DNA of 24,562 nucleotides from an uncultured Bacteroidota bacterium (GTDB lineage Bacteria > Bacteroidota > Bacteroidia > Bacteroidales > P3): NCBI GenBank assembly GCA_902766265.1, contig CACXCY010000027.1:1-24562 (forward strand). Reading direction: 5' to 3'. Each line of letters opens with the position of its first letter. The stretch's first letter is position 1. The notes under the pieces are model-generated. The model saw only the letters and a list, made by a program, of their open reading frames with translations. It was not told where the DNA came from and searched no databases. The position numbers were made by a program, and so were the translations under genes. Positions 1-8,572 of the stretch are shown one piece after another.

Positions 1-62
1 AACCCCATTGCGCACTCAATACCGTAAAAAAATCCCTCGTTTATATGCCCAATAATTCTCAT
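1..62 (-). CDS. possible 5' end of a divergent gene running off the left edge
   Basis: Reading leftward, an ATG at 62–60 opens a frame that stays open to the window edge (20 codons, beginning MRIIGHINEGFFYG). It lies 34 bases downstream of a TAATTTTG motif on the same strand, a plausible leader length. I do not recognise the protein and 20 open codons can occur by chance, so the call rests mainly on the promoter. The rest of 1–336 shows no other gene. Confidence 0.3.
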   Translation of the reverse strand, partial: MRIIGHINEGFFYGIECAMG

Positions 63-95
63 CAATAAAATCAAAACAGTTTCTAAATTCGGCTG

Positions 96-103
96 CAAAA
101 TTA
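96..103 (-). promoter_or_regulatory. Bacteroidota -7 promoter motif, leftward
   Basis: The minus strand reads TAATTTTG, matching the Bacteroidota -7 consensus TAnnTTTG, followed by the CAGCCGAATTT stretch. No clear TTG is seen about 20 bases upstream. It would drive the partial frame at the left edge, divergently from pgpH. Confidence 0.4.
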
Positions 104-309
104 TATCTTTTTGTCCACATGTGAAAATTTTTCTGTCATTTTTGGAAAAAATCAGGCATCACAACCGCACCTGTCTTGAATGATGACGCCTCACAATGTT
201 GTCAAATCCCAAAGCAACAATAGCATTAAACACTCATTTATATTCATGCAGATTTGGCATATATTGAACGATATATATCACAGAAAGCTTCAACATTCTG
301 ATTTTTTCG

Positions 310-317
310 TATCTTTG
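310..317 (+). promoter_or_regulatory. -7 promoter motif of the pgpH–oxidoreductase–yfhO unit
   Basis: TATCTTTG matches the Bacteroidota -7 element TAnnTTTG and ends 19 bases before the ATG at 337. A convincing -33 TTG is not visible at the expected distance (the region reads CTTCAACA), so strength is uncertain. Confidence 0.55.
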
Positions 318-336
318 CAATTCTCAATTTGTCGCT

Positions 337-2364
337 ATGAAGAAGCTGCTTGAAAAGATAGTGCCGCACATGTCACTCATTTATAAGATTATGACTATGC
401 TGGTTACGGTAGTTCTCATCTTGTTAATGTTTCCCCACAATGACCGCGAGACACATTATAATTATGCTGTGGGCAGTTTCTGGAACGAAGAAGACCTTTA
501 CGCTCCCTACGATTTTGCTATCCGAAAAAGCGAGAGCGAGGTGGAACGGGAACGTGCCGCCACTCGCCAGCAGTCGCTACTATACTTCACCATAGATTCG
601 ACGGCAGAGCAAGAGGCCCGAAACCGCCTTGACCAATGCACGTTAGATTGGAATAGCCGCCAACAGGCACGCACAGTACTTAACACCATCTATAAAAAAG
701 GTTATGTAGAGACGCCAAAGGACATAGATGATTTTGCCACTCGTACCCTTATTGTACTACAAGGAAATACAGCATCGGAACATCAAGCAACAGACTTTGT
801 GACTGCTGATGATATAGAGGATATTGTCAGTCGCAACGGTCATAATGAAAATAGTGACAACCATATAGCATCCATTCTGAAAGAAGAGGTGCTGGTGCCG
901 TCGGTGCGTTATGAATCATTACGCACCCAGATAGAGTTAGACTCTCGTCTGTCTCAGATAAAATACACCTCCAAAATGGTGCAGGCGGGAGCGCTTGTTA
1001 TCGCAAAAGGCGAGTACATCGACGAGGAAAAGGCGCAAGCCATTGCGTCGCTCGAATCCGAAAATAGCGAGCGTTTTGAGTCCCACTACAATGTGTTCAA
1101 CCATAATTTGGGACAGATGCTACTTTGTATAATAGCTTTTGTCGCCCTATATATGTTCCTCAAAATAGTGAAACATCCCATTCTTGAGGACAACAAGAAA
1201 GTCACCTTTGTCATGGTAACCATCCTGATGATGTCAGGTTTTGTGGCTCTTGTGGAGCGCGTCAACCCCGAATGGGTATTGTTAGCCCCCGTATGTATTG
1301 TTCCCATCCTAATGAGGGTGTTCTTCGACATGCGAGTGGCTCTCTATATCGACCTCACCACCGTGATCATCCTCGGCAACATGGTGCCTAACAGCTTCGA
1401 ATTCATCTTCTACCAGATGGTCACAGGCATGATGAGCATCATTACCGTCAAAGGGTTCGAACGTCGGAGCAGCTTCTTTATCGTGGCACTAACCATCTTC
1501 GCCACATACTCACTTATCTATACGGCAGGTATGTTGAGCCAAAACACCAACCTGCACGGACTCGACCAGCAACGTTACATGATGTTCTTTCTAAACGCCT
1601 TGCTCACACTCCTCTCCTACCCGCTCATATATCTGTTTGAGAAGATATTTGGAATGACAACCGCACTCACCCTGCTGGAAATCTCATCAACCAACACACC
1701 TGCATTGAGGGAACTCTCGCGCAGGGCACCAGGAACCTTCCAGCATAGCATGCAGGTGGCCAATATCAGCGAGGATATCATCAACGAAATCGGTGGCAAC
1801 GCACTTCTTGCCCGTGTGGGAGCTCTCTATCACGACATCGGCAAAATTAGTGCTCCCCTCTATTTTACAGAAAACCAAAACACCGAATTCAACCCGCACG
1901 ATGAGCTCGACTGCAAAGAGAGTGCACATATCATCACACGGCACGTACTCGACGGCATCGCCCTTGCTAAGAAGTACCATCTGCCCAACGACGTGACAGA
2001 CTTCATTCGTACCCATCATGGCACCACTCGCACCGGCTATTTTTATGCCATCTGGCAAAAGGAGCATCCAGGTGAGACCGCCGATGACTCCATATTCCAA
2101 TATGCAGGGCCCGCACCATTCTCGCGCGAGACGGCTGTGGTAATGATTGTCGATTCAGTTGAGGCCGCCACCAAAAGCATCGAAAATCCCGATCGCGAAT
2201 CCATCAGAACTATGGTGAACAAAATCATTGACAACAAGATTAACGAACGGCAACTTAATTACAGCAACATCACCTTTGGCGACATCACCAAGATACGCGA
2301 ACTACTGACTATAAAAATGATGAGCGTGTATCACGTGAGGGTCGAATACCCAACGGTAAAATGA
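337..2364 (+). CDS. pgpH: 7TM-HD phosphodiesterase, PgpH family
   Basis: Predicted membrane phosphodiesterase of the PgpH type; characterised members hydrolyse c-di-AMP to pApA in the cytosol. Architecture of the 675 residues: an N-terminal membrane segment (about 15–33), a long extracytoplasmic region to about residue 255 (7TMR-HDED-like), a bundle of hydrophobic segments (about 258–440), then a C-terminal HD domain. HD-domain landmarks are the GTFQHSMQVAN stretch (His470) and LYHDIGK (His499-Asp500), with further conserved elements THHGTT and DSVEAATKS. The domain order and length match the family. It starts a unit with the next two genes (gaps of 15 and 12 bases). The substrate is taken from family knowledge, since the sequence alone cannot separate c-di-AMP from other nucleotides. 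Confidence 0.9.
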   Translation: MKKLLEKIVPHMSLIYKIMTMLVTVVLILLMFPHNDRETHYNYAVGSFWNEEDLYAPYDFAIRKSESEVERERAATRQQSLLYFTIDSTAEQEARNRLDQCTLDWNSRQQARTVLNTIYKKGYVETPKDIDDFATRTLIVLQGNTASEHQATDFVTADDIEDIVSRNGHNENSDNHIASILKEEVLVPSVRYESLRTQIELDSRLSQIKYTSKMVQAGALVIAKGEYIDEEKAQAIASLESENSERFESHYNVFNHNLGQMLLCIIAFVALYMFLKIVKHPILEDNKKVTFVMVTILMMSGFVALVERVNPEWVLLAPVCIVPILMRVFFDMRVALYIDLTTVIILGNMVPNSFEFIFYQMVTGMMSIITVKGFERRSSFFIVALTIFATYSLIYTAGMLSQNTNLHGLDQQRYMMFFLNALLTLLSYPLIYLFEKIFGMTTALTLLEISSTNTPALRELSRRAPGTFQHSMQVANISEDIINEIGGNALLARVGALYHDIGKISAPLYFTENQNTEFNPHDELDCKESAHIITRHVLDGIALAKKYHLPNDVTDFIRTHHGTTRTGYFYAIWQKEHPGETADDSIFQYAGPAPFSRETAVVMIVDSVEAATKSIENPDRESIRTMVNKIIDNKINERQLNYSNITFGDITKIRELLTIKMMSVYHVRVEYPTVK

Positions 2365-2379
2365 TTTCTACAACAAGAC

Positions 2380-3645
2380 ATGGAAAACTCAGTTAAAGAT
2401 ATTATTATTGGCGGTGGCGTCAGCGGATTGTCATTCGCTCGTTTTGATGAAGGGCATGAATACCTCGTCCTGGAGAAAGACAGCAGCATTGGAGGGTATG
2501 CACGCACCACCAAACGCAACGGTTTCGTATGGGACTATTCTGGACATTTCTTCCACTTCCAAGATCCTGAGATTGAGAAGATGGTGGCAGAAAATATGTG
2601 TAGCGACGACATTCTCACCATCAGCAAAACAACCCATATCAAATATAAAGACCGCCTCATCGATTTTCCATTCCAGAAAAACATACATCAACTGCAGCAA
2701 GACGAATTCATCGACTGCCTGTATGACCTGTTTACTGCCCCAAAAGATGCCTATCAAACCTTTAAAGAGATGCTCTACAGTAAATTTGGTCGTTCAATAG
2801 CCGAAAAATTCCTCATCCCCTACAATAGCAAACTATACGCCTGCGACCTTGACCGCCTTGATAAAGATGCTATGGGAAGATTCTTTCCATACGCTTCGCC
2901 TGAAGAGATTGTACGCAACTTCCGCAATCAGAACAATACCAGCTACAATGGTAGCTTTGAATACCCTAAGGGCGGTGCCATAGAATATGTTAATAGCATT
3001 TCCTCAGGCATTATTCAGAGCAATATTATCACCAATACCAAAGTCACCGCAATAAATCCGCAATCGCATACCGTCACACTTGACAACGGTAAAACACTTA
3101 ATTATGCCCGCCTCATATCCACTATTCCTTTTGTGAAAATGATGGATATGACCGGTATGGATTTTGACAAAGACGCTTTCACATGGAACAAGGTGTTGGT
3201 GTTCAACCTTGGCTTTGAACGCAAAGGACCTAACACTTCAGATCATTGGATTTATTTCCCCGAAGGTTGTTACTGCTTCTATCGTGTCGGTTTCTACGAC
3301 AACATTCTCGGACAAGACAGGATGTCACTCTATGTGGAACTCGGCTTCGACAAGGACGCTACCATTGACGCTGATAATCTACTTGATAGAGTATTATCAG
3401 ACCTTAAGACGGCGGGAATACTTCAGGATGACAATCGACTAGTCGATCATGAGGTAATTCTTATGGACCCCGCCTATGTTCATATTAACAACCGCTCACA
3501 ACAACATGTAGCCCAACTCAAATCAATCCTTGCCGCTCACGACATCTACTCCATTGGCCGCTACGGCAGCTGGACATACTGTTCTATTGAGGATAATATC
3601 AAAGAGGCAAGAACGTTGGCTCAAACTATCAACAAGAAACATTAA
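2380..3645 (+). CDS. FAD-dependent amine-oxidase/UDP-galactopyranose-mutase-like oxidoreductase
   Basis: A 421-residue flavoprotein with an N-terminal Rossmann dinucleotide-binding motif (IIIGGGVSGLSFA, about residues 8–20) followed by the acidic end of the second strand and the GG pair (LEKDSSIGGYART), the classic FAD signature of the amine oxidase/protoporphyrinogen oxidase/Glf superfamily. A C-terminal FAD-contacting stretch near SIGRYGSWTYCSIEDNI is also typical. Proteins like this are often annotated as protoporphyrinogen oxidase or LPS biosynthesis proteins. No haem genes are nearby, while a YfhO membrane protein follows after 12 bases, so a role in sugar or envelope chemistry is more likely. 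The substrate is unknown. It is distinct from the true Glf at 7455–8567. Confidence 0.75.
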   Translation: MENSVKDIIIGGGVSGLSFARFDEGHEYLVLEKDSSIGGYARTTKRNGFVWDYSGHFFHFQDPEIEKMVAENMCSDDILTISKTTHIKYKDRLIDFPFQKNIHQLQQDEFIDCLYDLFTAPKDAYQTFKEMLYSKFGRSIAEKFLIPYNSKLYACDLDRLDKDAMGRFFPYASPEEIVRNFRNQNNTSYNGSFEYPKGGAIEYVNSISSGIIQSNIITNTKVTAINPQSHTVTLDNGKTLNYARLISTIPFVKMMDMTGMDFDKDAFTWNKVLVFNLGFERKGPNTSDHWIYFPEGCYCFYRVGFYDNILGQDRMSLYVELGFDKDATIDADNLLDRVLSDLKTAGILQDDNRLVDHEVILMDPAYVHINNRSQQHVAQLKSILAAHDIYSIGRYGSWTYCSIEDNIKEARTLAQTINKKH

Positions 3646-3657
3646 TATCAAATCATA

Positions 3658-6159
3658 ATGAAGAATAACACCAATAAGTCATCCAAACGCCCATGGTGGA
3701 TACATGCCATTATCATTGCATCCTTTGCTATACTCTCATGTATCTACTTCTCCCCCGTACTCGACGGCAATATTGTCATACAAGGTGATATACAGAAGTT
3801 TGAAGCGATGGAATACGAACAAGTGCAATATGCTGAACACACTGGCAATGACATCCCTAATTGGAACAGCAGTATGTTTAGTGGTATGCCCGGGTATCAA
3901 ACCGCTATCGAGCCACAACATTCCATCTTTACCCCGTTAAAATCCATTCTCATCGGCCGCCCGTTAGGCATTGAGCGCAACATAGGTGTCCTATTCCTCT
4001 ACCTTCTCGGTTTCTATATCGCCATGCTTGCATTTGGCATCGACCCTTGGCTCGCCTTGATAGGTGCACTTGCTTTTGCTCTGGGCAGTTACAACATCAT
4101 CATAATCGAAGCAGGACATATTACCAAGGCATGGGCCATCAGCATGGTGGCACCCATCCTGGGAGGTCTGGCATTGACATTGCGTGCATCCGAGTCCGAC
4201 AAACCTTGGCGTAACATATTGTGGGGGTCGATACTCTTTACATTGGCGTTAGGCCTCCAAATCACATTTAACCATATTCAGATTACATTCTACACCGCTA
4301 TAGCGGCACTTGTAATGGGCGCCTCGTACCTTATCGTCAATATCAAAAACAAAACGCTCAAACCATTTTTCATTAGTGTCCTATTCCTTCTGTTGGGTGC
4401 AGGGCTTGCTTTCGGCAGTAATGCACGAAATCTCCTTGTCAATGAAGAGTATGCCAAGTATACGATGCGAGGTGGTAGCGACATCAGCGTTACTCCCGAT
4501 GACTTATACCACGACGGCGAAAAAAGCAACGCACAAACATCCTCGACCGGACTTAATATTGACTACGCCTACCAATGGAGTTACGGCATAGGCGAAACCT
4601 ACACGATTCTCGTTCCCGGCTCTTTTGGTGGAGGCAGCAACGAGAAAGTCGGAGAGGACAGCGAAAGCTATCGCCAACTTCGCACCCAGTATGCCCCTCT
4701 ATATTGGGGTGACCAACCTTTTACCAGCGGACCCATGTACTTCGGAGCCATTGTGGTATTCCTTTTCATATTGGGACTGTTCATTGTCAAAGGGTCCGAA
4801 CGTTGGTGGCTCCTTATCGCCACCGTCATCGCCATTATCATGAGTTGGGGACGCAACTTGCCTAGCATCAACCAATGGCTGTTCGATAACCTTCCCTTAT
4901 ATAATAAGTTCCGTACGCCATCAATGGCACTCGTTCTAGCCAATGTATGCATGGCCATCATGGCGGTACTCGCTTTGAAGGAAATCTTCAAGAACCCCGA
5001 CATAAAAAATCGCCGGGCCATTTACTGGAGTGCCGGCATCACCGGAGGATTTATCATTATATGCCTTGTCTTCAAGGGGCTATTCCCGTTCTCTGGAAGT
5101 GCCGACCAGCAGATGGCAGCACAGTATGGTGAGCAATGGCCAATGTTGCAGGAAATCTTCATCAAGGACCGCATGTCCCTTTTCGTCAGCGACTCATGGC
5201 GAAGCATCCTTTTCATCCTTGTAGCAGCCATTGTGCTGTGGCTCGCCTGCAATGACAAGCTAAAACAAAAAGGGTGGCTCATCGCCATCATGGCGGCTCT
5301 TGCCGTTGTGGATTTATGGAGTGTCGACCGTCGCTATTTGAATGAAAACAATTTCACCAACCCCAGCCGACTGAAGCTGACACAGGATCGGTATGATATT
5401 GAAATTGATGCGCAAGCACAAGCCAACGGCGACGAAGATTACCGTGTGATCAACTTTGCCGTCAATACCTTCAACGACTCCAAGCCCTCGGCTTTCCACC
5501 ATCAGATTGGCGGCTATAGCGCTGCCAAGTTGCGCCGTTATCAGGACATCATCGACTTCTATATCTTCCACCATATCAACTGGAAGGTGCTTGGTATGCT
5601 CAACACACGCTATATCGTGGCACAGAACGGTATGGTGCAACGTAATCCTGAGGCATTAGGCAACTGCTGGTTTGTCAACGAAATTCAACCCGTCAGCAAT
5701 GCCAACGAGGAAATCCTAGGTCTCAACACCATCGACCCCGCCACAACGGCTATTGTAAACACCAACGAATTCGATGTGAATGCGCAGTTGAAAGACAATG
5801 GGGCTTACGACAGCAGTGACGCCATCGTCATGGAACACCAGCACCCCTACAGTCCTGACTACCTAAAATATACATCGCACACCTCCAGCGACCGGCTGGC
5901 TGTGTTTAGCGAAATATACTATGCTCCCGATTGGCGGGCCTACATCGACGGCAAACCAGCCGAATACCTCCGTGCCAACTACATACTCCGCGCCATGACA
6001 GTACCAGCTGGCGACCACGTGATTGAATTCAAGAATGAAGCGCCTCGCATGCACAAGCTGGACAACCTGACACTTGTCATCTCACTTATCACACTCTTGC
6101 TCATAGCGGGAGGCATCACCTTCTATTACATCGCGGAGAAACGCAAGCAGGCAGAATAG
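3658..6159 (+). CDS. YfhO-family polytopic membrane protein
   Basis: An 833-residue membrane protein of the YfhO family. It has a first membrane segment at about residues 15–33, an extracytoplasmic loop with the conserved GDI and NWNSSMFSGMPGYQ stretch, many further membrane segments to about 560, a large soluble domain (about 565–790) and one final segment (about 798–822) before a basic tail. YfhO proteins are thought to belong to the GT-C glycosyltransferase superfamily. In Gram-positives, members act in lipoteichoic acid or lipid-linked glycan modification using polyprenyl-linked sugars. The acceptor here is unknown. It is the last gene of the pgpH unit and is followed by an intrinsic terminator. 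The C-terminal TSSDRLAVFSEIYYAPDW region is typical of Bacteroidota members. Confidence 0.85.
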   Translation: MKNNTNKSSKRPWWIHAIIIASFAILSCIYFSPVLDGNIVIQGDIQKFEAMEYEQVQYAEHTGNDIPNWNSSMFSGMPGYQTAIEPQHSIFTPLKSILIGRPLGIERNIGVLFLYLLGFYIAMLAFGIDPWLALIGALAFALGSYNIIIIEAGHITKAWAISMVAPILGGLALTLRASESDKPWRNILWGSILFTLALGLQITFNHIQITFYTAIAALVMGASYLIVNIKNKTLKPFFISVLFLLLGAGLAFGSNARNLLVNEEYAKYTMRGGSDISVTPDDLYHDGEKSNAQTSSTGLNIDYAYQWSYGIGETYTILVPGSFGGGSNEKVGEDSESYRQLRTQYAPLYWGDQPFTSGPMYFGAIVVFLFILGLFIVKGSERWWLLIATVIAIIMSWGRNLPSINQWLFDNLPLYNKFRTPSMALVLANVCMAIMAVLALKEIFKNPDIKNRRAIYWSAGITGGFIIICLVFKGLFPFSGSADQQMAAQYGEQWPMLQEIFIKDRMSLFVSDSWRSILFILVAAIVLWLACNDKLKQKGWLIAIMAALAVVDLWSVDRRYLNENNFTNPSRLKLTQDRYDIEIDAQAQANGDEDYRVINFAVNTFNDSKPSAFHHQIGGYSAAKLRRYQDIIDFYIFHHINWKVLGMLNTRYIVAQNGMVQRNPEALGNCWFVNEIQPVSNANEEILGLNTIDPATTAIVNTNEFDVNAQLKDNGAYDSSDAIVMEHQHPYSPDYLKYTSHTSSDRLAVFSEIYYAPDWRAYIDGKPAEYLRANYILRAMTVPAGDHVIEFKNEAPRMHKLDNLTLVISLITLLLIAGGITFYYIAEKRKQAE

Positions 6160-6183
6160 GCAATACTGTTCTCCATAAGAATA

Positions 6184-6214
6184 GGGTGTCCTTGTCATTT
6201 CGGGACACCCTTTT
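6184..6214 (+). terminator. intrinsic terminator after the yfhO gene
   Basis: GGGTGTCC (6184–6191) pairs perfectly with GGACACCC (6203–6210) across an 11-base loop, and a TTTT run follows. It begins 24 bases after the YfhO stop codon. Confidence 0.85.
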
Positions 6215-6236
6215 CAATATATCAGACCCTGCATTT

Positions 6237-6303
6237 GCATCCCCCTCGTTTGGGGTGCCAATAAAATCCTCGATTTTATTGGTGACAAAACCCTCGCTTT
6301 TGT
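6237..6303 (+). repeat. array of three consecutive hairpins with CTCG-type loops
   Basis: Three hairpins lie end to end. (1) GCA-T-CCCC / GGGGTGC, 6237–6258, seven pairs with one bulged T. (2) CCAATAAAATC / GATTTTATTGG, 6258–6282, eleven perfect pairs with a 3-base loop. (3) ACAAAA / TTTTGT, 6285–6303. All carry CTCG at or near the loop, while the stems differ in sequence yet stay paired. A fourth, degraded unit may follow at 6308–6332. A relative of the first hairpin, CATCCCTTCGTTTGGG, occurs near 15679. The array sits between two convergent transcription units. Confidence 0.7.
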
Positions 6304-6387
6304 TGGATATAAAACCGGGGGCTTTGTTTACGCATAAATTTAGTATTGATTCTCAGTGCGAACCAAATTTCCCCTCCCCTTCTTCTA

Positions 6388-6414
6388 CTGGAATATGCTG
6401 CAGGTATATTCCAG
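6388..6414 (-). terminator. hairpin directly after the glycosyltransferase stop codon
   Basis: CTGGAATAT (6388–6396) and ATATTCCAG (6406–6414) form a perfect 9-bp stem around a 9-base loop. It begins one base after the stop codon of the leftward glycosyltransferase gene. There is no T-run on the minus strand, so it may be an mRNA 3'-end stabiliser or weak terminator rather than a canonical one. Confidence 0.5.
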
Positions 6415-6415
6415 C

Positions 6416-7429
6416 TCAAACCGCTGGTTGCGTACGCTTCAGATACAGGGGAATGACCTTGAGAGCCCAACGGGGGTGCTTGTCACAGAGCCATACCATC
6501 AGCTGCAGCGCCTTGCGCTTGCGAAAGTAAGTGTTGGCACGGTAATTGGGAATCTGGCGCTTCATTTCCGACATGATTACCTGAATGGTGTCTGCCGAGG
6601 GCTGCGTTGAATTGTATACATAGTTAAACACCGACGACATACCACCCTTCTTTAGATAGAGGTAATCTATCTCATTACTATACTCCTCGTATGCACCGCA
6701 TTGGCGGGCAAAATCCATCAGATGTCCAAACACGGCAAGCCGCTTCTGATACTTCGTGCTGTCCTTGGTGGTCACCACCGAACCGGGACGGATCAGATAA
6801 TGGTAGAAAGTCTTGTCAACGCTTGCGACGGTCTTGGCTGTCAGTAGATTGCAGGTTACAAAATAACTATCGTCCGCCGAACGCTCCTCCGGGTAACGGA
6901 TACCATTGCGTTCAATCTGGTCTCGATGGTAGATAAAAGTCCAAAAATAGGACACATAATTAGCCAGGAAATGGACACGTTTTTCATGAGAGAACTCGCC
7001 GGGTTCAACGTCAGGGTTGCGCAAGATCTCCGATGGGCGACCATCGAGAAAATCCTTGGATGCCTGACAATAACACAAATCCACACGCCCTTGTTTGACC
7101 GCTTCATTGTAAAGCTCCTCAAACATTGTTGGTTCCACCCAATCGTCGCTATCTACAAACGCAATATATTCCCCTTGGGCTTGGGGAATGGCGAAATTAC
7201 GCGCCATACCGGCACCCATGTTATGTTCTGGCTTGAGGAAACGGAACTGCGACTCACGAGGATGACCGGCAATGGTCTGTTTGACAAGATCGATACTGTT
7301 GTCGGGACCATGGTCATCGACATAGATAAATTCCATATCTTCGAGAGTCTGCGCCAACAAACTCTCCGTACATTTGACTATGTATTGGGCCACACCATAG
7401 ACGGGCAGAATGACTGATACTTTTACCAT
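6416..7429 (-). CDS. family 2 glycosyltransferase
   Basis: An inverting GT-A fold glycosyltransferase that transfers a sugar from a nucleotide-sugar donor onto a growing glycan, probably at the inner membrane face. The N-terminus VKVSVILPVYGVAQYI, the VDDHGPDNS stretch and the VDSDDWV motif (DXD type, metal and donor binding) are standard GT2 features. The ATG at 7429 is preferred over one at 7468 because it places the conserved KVSVILPVY strand at residue 3 and avoids a 14-base overlap with glf. This gives 337 residues. It is the last gene of the leftward glycan locus, 25 bases after glf, so it may add galactofuranose, but the donor cannot be read from the sequence. Confidence 0.88.
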   Translation of the reverse strand: MVKVSVILPVYGVAQYIVKCTESLLAQTLEDMEFIYVDDHGPDNSIDLVKQTIAGHPRESQFRFLKPEHNMGAGMARNFAIPQAQGEYIAFVDSDDWVEPTMFEELYNEAVKQGRVDLCYCQASKDFLDGRPSEILRNPDVEPGEFSHEKRVHFLANYVSYFWTFIYHRDQIERNGIRYPEERSADDSYFVTCNLLTAKTVASVDKTFYHYLIRPGSVVTTKDSTKYQKRLAVFGHLMDFARQCGAYEEYSNEIDYLYLKKGGMSSVFNYVYNSTQPSADTIQVIMSEMKRQIPNYRANTYFRKRKALQLMVWLCDKHPRWALKVIPLYLKRTQPAV

Positions 7430-7454
7430 AATATTGAATGTTAAATGTGATTGA

Positions 7455-8567
7455 TTATTGATTGGCAAGCCAAGGGTGATTCAGCACCTCGGCTACCACT
7501 TTGTCCATATCATAATATTTATACTCCGCCAAGCGTCCGCCAAAGCTGACATTCTCTTCCTTGTCGGAAAGCGACTTGTATTGTTCAGCAAGGGCATTGT
7601 TACGTTCGTTGTTTATGGGATAGTAGGGCTCCGATCCCTCATGCCATTGCTCGGAGTATTCATAACTGACCACGGTGTCGGGCTGCTTGCCGAATTCAAA
7701 ATGCTTGTGCTCAATGACTCGGGTGTATGGCACCTCAGCATCAGTATAGTTAAAGACGGCATTGCCTTGATAGTTCTCCACCCCCTCCATCAACTGATGG
7801 TCAAAGCGCACGGTGCGGAATTCAAGCTTGCCGAGCTTATACCCGAAATAGGCATCTATCGGGCCGGTATACAACACTCTCTCCGCCATGTTCATATACT
7901 CGTCTTTTTTCAACAGGAAATCCTCCTCAAGACGCACTTCAACGCCTTCCAGAAGACGCTCGAAAACTTGAGTATATCCGCCAATAGGAATACCTTGGTG
8001 TGGGTCGTTGAAATAATTATTGTCGAAAGTGAATCGCAACGGCAGACGGCGTAATACGAAAGCTGGGATTTCTGTGGCGGGCATCCCCCATTGCTTTTCA
8101 GAATAGCCCTTAACGAGTTTCTCATATATGTCTCGCCCGCCAAGTTTCATGCCCTGTTCCTCAAGATTGCGGGGATCTACAATATTGGCATACTCGGCCT
8201 GTTGTTCAGCAATACGGCGACGAGCGTCATCAGGGGTGATGACATCAGGCCACAGCTTGCAGAATGTGTTCATATTGAACGGCAAATTATAAAGCGTTCC
8301 TTTATAATTTGCGATGGGAGAATTGACATAGTGGTTGAACTGGCAAAATTGTTGCATGTACTTCCACACACTGTCGTTGCTGGTGTGGAATATGTGGGCG
8401 CCGTACCAGTGTACGTTGATGTCATTCATCCGTTTTGTGTAGCAGTTGCCACCAATGTGGTTCCTCTTCTCCACAACCATACAGCGTTTGCCGCGCAGTG
8501 TAGCCTCATGTGCAAAGATACTGCCATAAAGCCCTGCACCCACTATAATATAATCGTATTTCTTCAT
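7455..8567 (-). CDS. glf: UDP-galactopyranose mutase
   Basis: Flavoenzyme that interconverts UDP-galactopyranose and UDP-galactofuranose, supplying galactofuranose for surface glycans. At 370 residues it has the usual length of bacterial Glf. Visible features are the FAD motif GAGLYG (residues 10–15), the VVEKRNHIGGNCYT segment, YGAHIFHT (55–62), the YSEKQWG motif and PLRFTFDNNYF in the active-site region, all characteristic of Glf rather than of general amine oxidases. It follows the phosphotransferase-like gene after 5 bases and precedes the glycosyltransferase by 25 bases, so the three are probably co-transcribed. Confidence 0.95.
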   Translation of the reverse strand: MKKYDYIIVGAGLYGSIFAHEATLRGKRCMVVEKRNHIGGNCYTKRMNDINVHWYGAHIFHTSNDSVWKYMQQFCQFNHYVNSPIANYKGTLYNLPFNMNTFCKLWPDVITPDDARRRIAEQQAEYANIVDPRNLEEQGMKLGGRDIYEKLVKGYSEKQWGMPATEIPAFVLRRLPLRFTFDNNYFNDPHQGIPIGGYTQVFERLLEGVEVRLEEDFLLKKDEYMNMAERVLYTGPIDAYFGYKLGKLEFRTVRFDHQLMEGVENYQGNAVFNYTDAEVPYTRVIEHKHFEFGKQPDTVVSYEYSEQWHEGSEPYYPINNERNNALAEQYKSLSDKEENVSFGGRLAEYKYYDMDKVVAEVLNHPWLANQ

Positions 8568-8572
8568 GTTAG

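Noticed and set aside
6186..6610. Rightward frames after yfhO
   Set aside because: They overlap the terminator, the hairpin array and the end of the leftward glycosyltransferase gene and have no family features.
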